Shown: in pieces, positions 34,481-46,300 of the stretch
Numbering within the stretch: position 1 is the first letter of the stretch
Layout of the letters: the number at the start of each line of letters is the position of its first letter
Notes under the pieces: model-generated
The model's input: only the letters and a program-made list of their open reading frames with translations
Databases searched by the model: none
Told to the model about the DNA's origin: nothing
Program-made: the position numbers and the translations under genes
Assembly (NCBI GenBank): GCA_950295325.1
Contig: OX485803.1
Location: 37,897,554 to 37,961,553, forward strand
DNA length: 64,000 nt
Reading direction: 5' to 3'
Origin: Polytrichum commune
Taxonomy: Eukaryota > Streptophyta > Polytrichopsida > Polytrichales > Polytrichaceae

Positions 34481-35376
34481 TTAGAGACCCCCACTTCTCT
34501 CACTTCACGTCTTCATGTTCATGACCAGGGGATATTGGAGCAATGATGAATTGAAAAGAGTGTATGACATTTTATGCCTAGCCGTTTCTTCGCATAGTGG
34601 TTATACACTTTATTGCCCCCCCCCCCCCAAAGAAGAAGGGGTATCATAATTGTGATACCAATTGAACATAGATATTTGGTGGGTATCTCAAGGCAAGAGA
34701 ATCTTTGTATGTATCCAAGTTATAATTTGGATCAATGTCACTCTAAAGGTGATTGATACTTTTACTTGAGTATGAAGGTTCTTACATGGTATAGGGATCC
34801 AAAATCTATAAAAAAAAATTTAACAAACCTAAATAGTCATACCCTAATGGTATTAGAAAATGTACAACTCTCATTATAGATAAAGTAACGGTATAAGAAA
34901 GATGACAATACCACTCCAACAATGATAACTACCACACTTGTGTTCATATTCAGGGGGATTTAAAGTTGAATACCTTGGACCCAAAAGGCATATATTACAC
35001 CCAAAATGTTAATTTCTGATCAATTTGATATAGGTCACAAATACACCTTTTTGTAAACATATGAAAATGATAGTCCTTTATACATCTTATATAGTGTTTT
35101 TACCAAAAGTAAAGGTATTTACTAATGTTGTTTTAGTTTGCATGTCCTTTTTGTTGCATTAAGGACTTGTCACATGTGTATATTTTTTCTTAAAGGGAAA
35201 GAATGAAATGTCTTTAGTGCCTACATTGTAAGATACAACATAGTTCAACCAATCTATAATACCAACATGAAGCTCACAAACATGTAGAAACTGATGTTTT
35301 CATTATTTTTGGACTTCAAATAAAAGCATCAAATTATGCACAATAGGGCAACATGCAAAAGGACTTCTATGTATTA

Positions 35377-35689
35377 GGTAATCGTTTTATTGGAACCGGT
35401 TATCGGTGCAGAACCGGTTCTATCAAGGTGGCGAGCCCGCGAGGGCGAGCCAGCTGGACATAACCTGTTCTGCACTGATGACCGGTTCCAATAAAACGAT
35501 TACCGGACGTAACCGGTTGGCCGCTTTGTTGAGCCGCGCAGGTGACCTAAACAATGGGTCACCTGTCACCATAACCGATTTAGATGATCATAACCGGCTG
35601 GGATGTCGAGGTTATCGTCTGCAAACCTGTGTGCTCAGAGCCAATCGTGTAGTGCCACCTCGGCGAAACAAAGTGGCCAACCGGTTACG
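35377..35689. repeat. Compound foldback with repeated AACCGGTT palindromes
   Basis: Hairpin 1 has arms 35377-35419 and 35462-35504 (43 bp, three mismatches). Hairpin 2 has arms 35508-35536 and 35661-35689 (29 bp, about three to four mismatches) and encloses a smaller AGGTGACC..GGTCACCT stem at about 35540-35564. ACCGGTT or its one-base variants occur about seven times. The block is GC-rich in AT-rich surroundings. A 129-aa frame through it is a by-product. Confidence 0.7.
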
Positions 35690-36456
35690 TTTAGGATATT
35701 TGGTGGTTTCAAAAGACATTCAATCAAATCATGATGTATTTCAAAAACAATCAATCAATCGAATCCATCTTTCAACCAAAGTTATTGGTGTTTAATTTGT
35801 TCCACAAATATTTCATGACAACCTTCCGGGATTTCTAATGTTGTGCCCAAGAATGCTTTAATTCGCCAAGGTTTTCATTGGTGTTTGATCGGCCGTGTTT
35901 TCTTGTGCTATTTCTTCTTGTAGGAAACAACTTGAAAGCCATCATCATGATCTTGAATCTCATCTAGTTGTTTACCTTTAGATGATTGAGGCTCTAGAAT
36001 GTCATGGCCAAAGGCCTTGTTGGATTGTCAAGGTTTACGTTTTCAAAGCAGTTCCTAACAATCTTTGGTTAAATAATAGTGACACCAAATGGGTGCATTT
36101 TCATAGTCCGCCAAAATAATAACTTTGCAACATGGATCTATGGTGTTTAGTGAGGTTGTGCCGACACATCTTTCCTCTACATCCATTGCTACACAAAACT
36201 TAGGGAACTTAGCAAATTTATTTGCTTGATCAACCCCGACACTTCACCTAATCCTTGGGCAACCAAGTAATCACTAAGGGCATATTCTAAGGGTAGTTGC
36301 TTGAGTGTGACCCATGTGGGAAGCTTCAAACCAACATGCGATGGTGAATTGAATGCAATTGTGCCCCATTGTGTGTAGAAGGGAGTGGGCATGAGAGTTT
36401 GCTTGGCAGTGGCTAAATTATCATCTTTGAAATAAATTAACCTAATTAGCCCCAAC

Positions 36457-36804
36457 CTCGGGGGGGGGGGGGGTAGTCATTGGTTGGAGTAGCAATATAC
36501 GTGCGAACAAATGATAGGGTATTTTAAAAACATGGGGGCAAAAAATTATAAATGGACTTAAGAGTAATATAGGGTATCAAAAATGGCACAGGACATCTTT
36601 AAAGTACTATAGGGTATGGAATAATATGTAATTTGGAATTATAAGTAATGCAAGTCATTTTTTTTATCAACCCAAAGTAGAAAATTACATAATGATAGCA
36701 TGTGAAAAAAAAAGACTTGAAAGTAATACCCCCTTATAAAATAGTGGTTGTTTGCACCTATATCCTTAACTTTTTAACACACTCCCCCCCCCCCCCCCCC
36801 CGAG
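36457..36804 (+). mobile_element. hAT-like MITE with poly-G/poly-C ends, copy 2
   Basis: Same element and orientation as 27894-28232, 348 bp, starting CTCGGGGGG and ending CCCCCGAG. It is flanked by perfect 8-bp duplications GCCCCAAC (36449-36456 and 36805-36812). Main differences from copy 1 are the lengths of the G and C runs and a few substitutions. Confidence 0.88.
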
Positions 36805-37037
36805 GCCCCAACATCATGTTTGTAAATAAGTTTGCTAAGGTTAACAATTTGATTGAGTGTTGTGAGCCAAGGGACTAGGAAATGCGCAAGTGGTTTCACT
36901 CCAATAAAAATGACTATCGGCATATGATCTTTGAGAAAATTTACCTTAGCCAGTAGACCTTAAGGGTCAATATTTGGGCCTTCAACGGAGTCTCGAACCA
37001 GAGAACCTTTGTGGCTCTTGGAGAAGCCACATGGCAA

Positions 37038-37388
37038 CCCTAACATTACCCAACCCAATACTCTTAACTCCGGCGCGGAGTTCGATGCGGCTCCGATGCG
37101 GCTCCGGGGAGGTTCGGATGCCAGCTCCGGTGGGTCTATTTTTCTGGCCCTCCCCGTTTTGGCCCCTTGATGACTTTTTTGGGTTTCTTTTTGCTAAATT
37201 TGGGTTCTACGGCCCAAATTACTCTAGGAGGCTCCTTATGAGATCAAGTAAGGCCCCACCCAATCAAAAAAATAGGGGGCAATTTTTGCCCCAACCCACC
37301 CGAACCCACCGGAGCTGGCATCCGAACCTCCCCGGAGCCGCATCGAACTCCGCGCCGGAGTTAAGAGTATTGGGTTGGGTAATGTTAT
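37038..37388. mobile_element. MULE-derived MITE, copy 1 (351 bp, TSD CCACATGGCAA)
   Basis: Long TIRs begin TAACATTACCCAACCCAATA and continue CTCTTAACTCCGGCGCGGAG. The outermost part matches the 10 kb MULE's end (TAACATTACC, ACCCAATA, TCTT at the same spacing). It is flanked by 11-bp direct repeats CCACATGGCAA (37027-37037, 37389-37399). This copy has an 11-bp tandem duplication (GATGCGGCTCC) near 37083-37104. A nearly identical copy, inverted, lies at 58970-59306. Confidence 0.85.
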
Positions 37389-38483
37389 CCACATGGCAAG
37401 GACTCTCTTGCTTCAAGTTTATGCTCCATGTGAATGCTCCATTCAATTCGTGCCAGTTCTAGGGTTGCCAAAAACATTCTTTGTTCATGGCTTCCTACTT
37501 GCTACTCAACTACATGCCAACTTTACTCATAAAAAATGGCCTTCTTGTTTCTTCGGGCAATGGTCTCTTATCTTTGTCTTTAGTAGATGGATATAACCTC
37601 TACCTTATGCCTATTGCTTGTTGTAACCACTCCTAAATGACATTCATATGACGATAGCCTGCCACTTATATCTTAAGTCCAAAAGACAAGAAACAAAGAT
37701 TCCCTATTTATACTATAGACTAAAATTATGTTCTACAATTATCAACGAAGGAGAGTGGTGGTCTTGGAAATCTTGACATTGAATAAGAAGGATTCGGTGA
37801 CTATGTGGGAGTCGTTGGAGTGTGGAGAGATTAGGGCTTAAATACCAATCATTCACACTAGGGATGCACAAGAGCACAATCAACAGTCTTACTCTATAGC
37901 TATGTTCGGGGAAAACCGACGGCTAGTTCATTATCAGCCGATGGATTTCCCCTCATGGCCGGTCCAAATTTCCAACCATCGGATGGCAATCCGACTGTAA
38001 TTTCAATCCTCTGGCAATTAGCCAATGGACCAAAAAATGTCCCGGAAATGTAGCCGATTCTTCTTGTGAGTTATTGGATTTTAGCTGGAAGCATCCAAAA
38101 CGCTATTTGTCTGGGGCATCTGATGATGCACTTGAGGAAGTACCCTAAACCTTAAACTTTTTGAATTATGCAACCTTTCCATGACCAAATCCAATTGCTT
38201 CTATGAAGAATTGGGGGACCCTTGGCCTTCAAGCGGTGAAGGCATTGCTAGGTTCAATTCATGCCAAGGATATTAACTCTTGAAATTTAAAGTTTTGAAC
38301 ATGCCTTTCTTTTCACTTATTCAAGATTTTGTACTAAAAAATGATTTCTAATAACTTTTTATACATTTTTTAAACAATTAGTGTTGATATGAATTCCATT
38401 TAATCATATTTTGGCCAATGAAAATATAGGCAATTGGCCGATTGATTTTACAAAAGACCGGCTGTAACGAACCTCTCACCGGT

Positions 38484-40267
38484 TGTGAGGCCAAACCCCC
38501 CACCCTTAAGCGTCCGTAGTCCGAGTAGTGGGTTTGGGCTCACATTCCTCCGCGGTATTGGATTTGGACTTGGATGAGTCCATAGTGCAATGTTCACCCT
38601 TCAAGTGGTCTTGGATTTAACTTTGGTCTTTGCTTCCTTTGTCTTGCCATCGCGAGAGTGCTCCACATTCTCCATTAAGTTGTGCACGTGGTTTATTTTT
38701 AAAGAGAGGATGCAAGTGTTAAAAAAAACACTATTCTCTATAGTCAATCTCAAATACATTTACTTGTGAAAGCCACACATAACACTAACTAGCATAATGT
38801 AACTAACTACTTGTCTATGAGCTAATTAGGTAGGCTATCTACTAAGCTCCTTCATGAACCCATCTCTTTACTTTCTAATTACATAAACCTAGCTCCTTCA
38901 TAAACCCAGCTCCTTCATAAACCCAGCTCTTTACTTTCTAACTAAACAAACCCAGCTCCTTCATAAACCCAGCTCCTTCATGAACCCAGCTTCTTAGCTT
39001 CTAACTAAACAAACCCAGGTCCTTCATAAACCCAGCTCCTTCATGAACCCACAACTTTGTAGTTGTAATCCCCAACTACCTCACTAATTATTCAAGCCCT
39101 TAACTAATCTTCCTACCTAATTTCCCTAATTCTACTAACAACCCCTTTCTAATCACACAATTCTTCTCTAATCCTAAAATCCTAAAATCCTAGAGAGGAG
39201 AGGGGGAGAGAGAATTTCCTAACTTCACTAAGACTAACTAATCCACACAAGTATATTTTTGCACTCATCACAACATCAAGTGCTCAACTCTTAAACATGG
39301 AACTTGCAACCACGTGTATTCAAAACATGAACTTAAAGTACCACAAATTGGAATCATGAATTAACTTTAAAATCCTTCACGTCAACACTAATTCTACCAA
39401 GAGGTCAAGCCCTCTTCAAGGCTAACAAGCCTTGGCTCTCAAACTAAAAACTAAGCACACACATGTGCTCCAATATGGCTTCCCACACCCACACTTATAA
39501 CTCGTGGGGTGCCTTGGAGCACAAAGGAAAGAGAGGATGAGTGAGGGAAGAATGAGGGATTATATAGTAAGCTTGAGGGGGTGAGCACCCTCAAGGCTCA
39601 CGATAAGCCCTTGAGATTTCCTCCTACTTAGTAGGCGCCAATCCTATCTTCTAAGTCTTCCTCCCTCAAATGATCAACAAGGATCCTAATTCGAACATTT
39701 AACTAGCCTTGGCTTTCTACCTACCACACTTTACCAAACTTGGGATGCTTCAACCCAAACTTAGCCTCCTTCGCTTTCCGCCGCCATAACTTTCTCCCCT
39801 TACTTTTCCAAATCGTCGCTCACCACTTAATTCAAACCACGATGCTTAACTCGTGATTTGATTGGTGCTTTGAGAATTTGCTTATCCTCCACCTTGCATT
39901 CTTCCTTGGGCCTTCCCCATTAAGTGGCCATGATGAGGTGGTCCACTTGTGCGCTCCATGTGATCCTCCATTCATCCCAATTCGAATGCACTTGCCTCTT
40001 GAGTCACTTTGGTTGTCTCCATCCATTTGTACTAGCCTACTCACTAACTACTCAATCCAAGTTCTCCTTACCTATCCTCATTCATTCAAATCCTTCCGAA
40101 GGTAAAAACACAATAACAACTCACATCCTAGCCTCTTACAACATGGTACTTCTAAGACTAACATTTCACTCTTTTTATATTTTTGTGAAGTAACATGCTA
40201 CTTCAAAGTGCATCAACTAACGTTTCAAGGGTCTAAGACTAAATGTGGGCACCCTTTTGGGCTCACA
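38484..40267 (-). repeat. 3' LTR of the Ty3/gypsy element
   Basis: This 1784-bp copy is identical to 47478-49261 apart from A at 39390. It contains a minisatellite of AGCTCCTTCATAAACCC units at 38889-39060 and a minus-strand TATA box CTATATAA at 39567-39560. Short frames inside it occur identically in the other LTR and are not genes. Confidence 0.97.
38889..39060. repeat. Minisatellite inside the LTR (AGCTCCTTCATAAACCC)
   Basis: About eight units of around 17 bp are interrupted by TTTACTTTCTAACTAAACAAA spacers. It is repeated at 47883-48054 in the other LTR. It occupies the same relative place as the unrelated minisatellites of the two solo LTRs. Confidence 0.85.
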
Positions 40268-40328
40268 TAATTGGCGACCATCGGGGGATGAATCCAAACA
40301 TCTCTTGCTCCAAGGGTAAGTTGCCTAG
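40268..40328 (-). other. Short region between the pol stop and the 3' LTR, no polypurine tract
   Basis: A polypurine tract is expected directly before the 3' LTR on the coding strand, but here the minus strand reads CCCCCGATGGTCGCCAATTA up to the LTR. Read on the plus strand, this end starts TAATTGGCGACCATCGGGGG, which looks more like a primer-binding site. Confidence 0.6.
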
Positions 40329-43300
40329 TCAAGCTCGGTACTCCTTACATCTACTTCCCGATGTACGGGTAGGAAAGAGCTCACCATTCAACGTTTCCAA
40401 TTGAATTGAATTATTAGGAAAGACCTCATAGACAAGGTAAGGTCCTAACCATACCGCATTGAATTTCGCCGGAAATTCAAGCTTTCGTGCGTCTTGAATC
40501 ATGACCATCATTCCCGGTGTTAGGGCCCTTCTCTTATGTCGTTTATCGAAAGTAATCTTTCTCCTTCTTTGGATTGCCTCAATATGTTGAGCCGCCATTC
40601 TCCTCCCTTCGTCAAGTGCTTCCAAATCGGTTAGTCGATTTCGTAAGGATTGACTTTCGGTAAGTCTCGTACTCACGGCCACCCTAAGTGACTCGACTTC
40701 ATATTCGATTGGTAGTGTCGCTTCAAGACCATAGACTAAGGAAAATGGTGTAGCACGCGTAGTTACCTTATAGGTTGTACGGTATGCCCAAAGTGCCGCC
40801 GTTAGTTTCGTATCCCAATCCCGCTTCGAGTCTATAACCGTCTTGCGTAGTATACTCACCAAAATTCCGTTAACCCTTTCCGTTTGTCCATTGGTTTGTG
40901 GGTGGTAGGGAGTAGTCTTCCGGTGATCAATTTTAAATTTCTCTGTCATCTCTCGAATCAAGTCATTCAAAAAGTGAGTACCCCTATCGCTTACTAGGAT
41001 CTTCGGCACCCCGAACCGCGAAATTATGTTTTCGTACATAAATGTTGCCGCGTGTTCCGCCGTGTCGGTCTTCACCGCTTTGGCTTCCGCCCACTTGGTG
41101 AGGTACTCGGTTGCCACCACAATATATTTCATTCCTTTTGAAGATTGGGGATGGACCTCACCCACATAGTCGATGCCCCATTTTTCGAAAGGAATTAAGG
41201 GTAATGATACATGTAAAGGCATCTCCATTCTAAGGTCGTCTCGGGCATACCGTTGGCAAGCGTCGCATTTCCTTACATAGTCATGGGCGTCCTTAAATAG
41301 TGTAGGCCAAAAGTAGCCCGCTCTAAGTATTTTTTGCCCGGTGAGTTGACCCGAGAAGTGACCGCCGCAAGCGCTATCGTGGCAAGCGATTAAAATCGCT
41401 TCAACCTCCGTTTTTGACACGCATCGTCGTAAAATACCATCGGACCCCCTTCTAAACAACCTATGGCCCACTACAACAAATTGCCTACTATTTACCCTCA
41501 CCTTCCTTCTCTCTTCTTTTGTCCACTCTTTGGGCAACTTGTGGGTTGTTAGAAATTCCACTATGCCCGCATACCACTCCGGTGTAGAAGTGACCACAAA
41601 GAGGCTATCATCTACTAACATATCATTTACCGGATTTTTTCCTATCTCCTCCGACAACCTAGACAAGTGGTCCGCTTGTAAATGCATACGACCCGGTTTA
41701 TATTCCACCGTGTAGTCGAATTCTTCTAATAACAAAACCCACCTAGCTAACCTACCACTTAACTCCGCCTTGTTAATTAGATACTTGATAGCCATGTGGT
41801 CAACAAAAAATACAACCGGGTTGCACATGAGGTAATGCCTAAACTTTTTAACGGAAAACACCATGGCTAGGCACTCCCTCTCCGTTGTAGAGTAGTTTCT
41901 TTCGGCGGGGGTCAATTGCTTACTCGCATAAGCTATAGGTTGATCCTTCTCTTTTTCTCCCGTTGCTTGACAAAGCGCACTCCCTATTGCCACATTACTA
42001 GCATCACAATAGACGTGAAAAGGTTTACCCCAATTGGGTGGTATCAACACCGGATAGGTGCTCAACCTATCCCGCAATTCCTCAAAGGCTTTTTGACAAG
42101 CATCCGTCCACTCGAATTTGACATCCTTTTTGAGCAAATGGGTAATGGGCACCGCTATCTTTGAAAAATTAGGAATAAGTTCCCGGTACCATCCCACATG
42201 TCCTAACAACTTAGAGATCCCCTTGGAATTGGTTGGAGTTGCCAAGTCGCTTATGGCCGCAATCTTATCCGGATCGGGTTCTCTACCTTTCTCACTAACA
42301 ACATAACCCAACAACACTCCCTTATTCACTCCCAAAAATGTCTTATCCGGGTTCAATGCTAACCTCATCTTCCTACACCTAACCAATGCCTCCCTAACAC
42401 AATGTAGGTGATCATCCACATTACTTTGTGTGCTAAAATCGTCCACAAAGACGGTCATGGATTTGAACAACAAGTCGGTGAAGATATACATTACTAATCG
42501 TTGGAAAGTAGCCGGGGCATTACATAACCCAAATGGCATCACTACCCACACAAAAATACCCCAAGGTGTAGTAAAAGCCGTTTTATGGATATCTTGGAGG
42601 GCTATGGAAATTTGATTATAACCCGCATACCCATCCATAAAGGTATATCGCGAATGACCTCCAACCTCCTCAAGCAACAAGGTGATAAAAGGTAAGGGGA
42701 AGTGATCCTTTTGTGTGCACGAATTCAATTTCCTATAGTCGACACAAACCCTTAATTTCCCATTTTTTTTCTTTACTAAGACCATAGGAGAAACCCAATC
42801 CGTGATTTCCACCGGCTTGATAAACCCGGCCTTCAATAACCTTTCCAATTCCGCTTTCACCAACAATTGCAATTGAGGATTCATCCTCCTCTCCTTTTGT
42901 CTAATTGGCCTCGCCCCCGGAATTAAAGGAATCCGGTGCTCTACCATTTCCCTAGGAATTCCCTTAAGCTCATCGTAGGACCATGCAAAAGTATCACTAA
43001 ACTCATCCACCAAATTGCTATACTCCCTAACCTCTTTCTCCCCCAATTTGGAGCCCATCTTCATTTGTCGGGTTTTTCCATTCTTTAATTTCACATCCAC
43101 GTACCGCCAATCCGCTTCCGACACATGTGCTTGTTCCTCTTTGTTCCGATACCAATCGGAAGGCACATTGGGGTAATCTTTCACATCTTGACCTACAACT
43201 ATCCCCGTAGACGTGGTCTTGAAATGTAAAGGCTCCTCCAATTTCGATGACTCAATAATCACATCCTCCTCTTGAGTCCCATCTACATGAATTAAACTAA

Positions 43301-46300
43301 CCTCACCCTCTTCCACGTCATCTACCCAAGGTGTTAACCCACCGCTAACCCACTCTTCCTCGGTGAGCACCTCACATGGCTCCAACAATGAGCCCTCTCC
43401 TAAACTAACACTAGGAAATTCACTCCCTAAGCCTACTTGGTGAAATGTAACCATTACATCAACCTCGGACTCGGGGTACTCCCTTAGCCATTGGGCATAA
43501 TCCCCATTATCCCCATAATTGTAAAAATTAGGACCTAGACTTCCCGAGCCCGAATCTATAACAACCCTTTGACCTTCGGGATGGACGACTCCCACCAATG
43601 CCTTGCCAATCTCATTCTCGTTTAAGTCATCAATTTCCTTCTCCAATGGCAAATACATCTCCTTCTTCATCCATCCTTCTAATGAACCAATGGACACTAT
43701 GACCCTATTACCCTCCGGACCATAAGTGATGGATGGTTTAGGTCCACCCCAATTGACCATAGCATTCGCCATCCGCAACCAAGGCCTACCTAGCAAAATG
43801 GGGAAGGTGTCCTTGTTGGAGTGCATTTTAATGACATGGAAGGTGACCAAGTACTCCTCACCTCCCGTAGTCATTCTACAATCCTTGATCATCCCCAAAG
43901 GCGTAGTCAAACTTTGATTTGCCATATTTATGACCAAAGGTGAAGGCCCCGTGAGTCCAAGTCCCAATTTTTTCATAGTATCCTCCGGTAGTATATTTAG
44001 ACTACTCCCTCCGTCGACTAGCACATTAGGAACCACCTTATCTACTATAACAACTTCTATTTCTATAGCTTTCACGTCTCTTCCACCTTGTGATTGGATC
44101 CTAGCGGCTATTTTAGCTTTCACCTTCCTCATCCTCTTGTGTACCGGCATTCCCTCCTTTAATGTTTTCCTTGCCGTGGGTGAAATTTCCAATAGTTGGC
44201 CGAAAGTAATATCCGCCTTGAGTGTACTAAGGTCCGCCCACAAGTCGTACCCGGTAGATCTTTCCACCTTAGAATTACCCACTACGTCGAATTCGTCTAC
44301 GGGAACCCCCGGTCCTTCCCATTCACCCACATCGCTATTATCCAAGTCATGTACCGCATTAGTCCTCTCCCTATCTTGTAAAATTATATTTTCCCTCTCC
44401 ACATCCTTAGTAGCTCTTCTAGCTACCCTATCCAACTCGGAGAGATTAATCTCTTCATCCGAAGAGTAATTTCCTTGCTCTCCTATTCCTACCTCCAACG
44501 GGGCATCCCCTCTCCTAGCCCTAGTAGTTACCGCTAGTGCAGGTGCTTCTTCAACCACACCCTTACCCTTCACTAACTCATATGTAATAGCATTGGTGTG
44601 AGGAGGCCATTGACTTTGCTCCTCTCCAATTCTCGTTGGGAGAGGAAGCATGTCATCACATGTGGCCTCCAACACTCCATCCATGAACCTAACATCTTGG
44701 GAGTTAGATGGTCCCGGATCCGTTGGAGGCGCTTGTCTCCCGTTACTACCATTAGGTGGAACTCCTTGTCTATTTTGTATTGGAATGTAACCGGTTGTAG
44801 TTTGCAAGCCCGCCGGTGGATGAAAAGTTTGCCTAGCATTACTATGGTCATAGTATAAGTTAGGTGGCCTAAGTTCATTGGCCGGTACTCCTTGTGGCCT
44901 AGCACCTCGCATATTATCCCTTGCTTGTTGTTGTGGATTAGCCACCGGGTAAGGGACATTAATTATTTTGTCCGGTTGGCGACACGTATCCGAGGGATGA
45001 CTTCCTCCACAATTGCTACAATTAAACTCTTGACCTTCGGACCAACATTGTCCTTGAGCGTGCCACCTTCCACAAAAGGGATGAAATTCCTTCTTCTCTA
45101 AATTTTGGCCACCTTGCCCTCTAGGTTGTGGTCCTCTATTGCTTCCATTTCCATAGTGAGGTGGCGCTTGACCTCGTTGATTTTGTTGAGGTGGGTTACC
45201 GTTTCCTCTTTGGTCACGGTTTTGTCCACTTCTACAAAATTGACGCGTGTGGCCCGGTTGGCCACATTGGACACACCATAATCCGGAAGAATGCCTACCC
45301 GACTCAACCGGGGGTGGAGGCCCCGGTTGTTGACTCCGGATCATTAATGACATTTGATCCGTGAGGCTTTGCATTTGTTTTATCATAGCCTCTTGGAATC
45401 CTAGTTGGCTAGCACCTAGTCTTCTCTCAACCTCCTCCAAGTGTGGATCCGTTCTAGGGGCCGGTAGTGCCAAAAGAGGTGCCGGTTCCCTAACCGCTAA
45501 AGGTCGGGGACCGGTGTCCACAATGGCATATGGAATTTGGTTCTCATACTTAGCGGGTTCTACCGCTACCACCCTAGGGCGTATGGGGATGAATTGTGGG
45601 ATCAATTCATCCTCCCTTCTCCATAGCCTTTCGTGATCTTTATCCAAGTTTTCAATATCTCTAGCCGCACGCTTGGCATCCGCCAAGGTCAAGGGATTCC
45701 TTTCTAGAACACCCCTAATAGTTCCGGACTTAAAAAACCCTTGAATGAAAAATTGCTTTAGCGTGTCGTCGTTGAGCATGGTACCCACAAATCTAGTGCA
45801 CACTAAATCAAACCTCCTAATGTAAGCCGAAATTTCTTCCTCCCTTCCTTGCTTCAATGACGACAATGCCCTTAATGCGGTACTTTGACCCACTTCCGGC
45901 CTAAATTTGTTAAGAAACTCCCTTTGTAATTGTTCCCATCCCCTAAAATGTCCCTCGGCATGATCCCGATACCATTCATAGGCTTCCCCCTCTAGAGTGG
46001 TAGGAAACCACACTAACCAATAACCCGGGTCGGTTATGAGGGAGCTAGCCAACCGTTCGATATACCGTTCCATGTGCCGAGAGGGGTCCTCATCCTTGGT
46101 CCCATAAAATTTAGGGAGATGAGATGGCATATCCATCGCCGCTAAATTTTGTGGAACCACAATTGGTAGGCCTCTTGGCCTAACCAATGGGTCTATTGGA
46201 GGTATAGGAGGTATGGGCGGAATTGGGGGTATGGGTGGTGGATCCATCCCCCGTTCCTCGGCCATGGTGACCGGTGAACTATTCAACAATCCCCTATCAA

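Noticed and set aside
43930..44469. 179-aa plus-strand frame opposite Gag-Pol
   Set aside because: It is an antisense shadow of the intact minus-strand polyprotein, as are the other plus-strand frames in 41530-45636.
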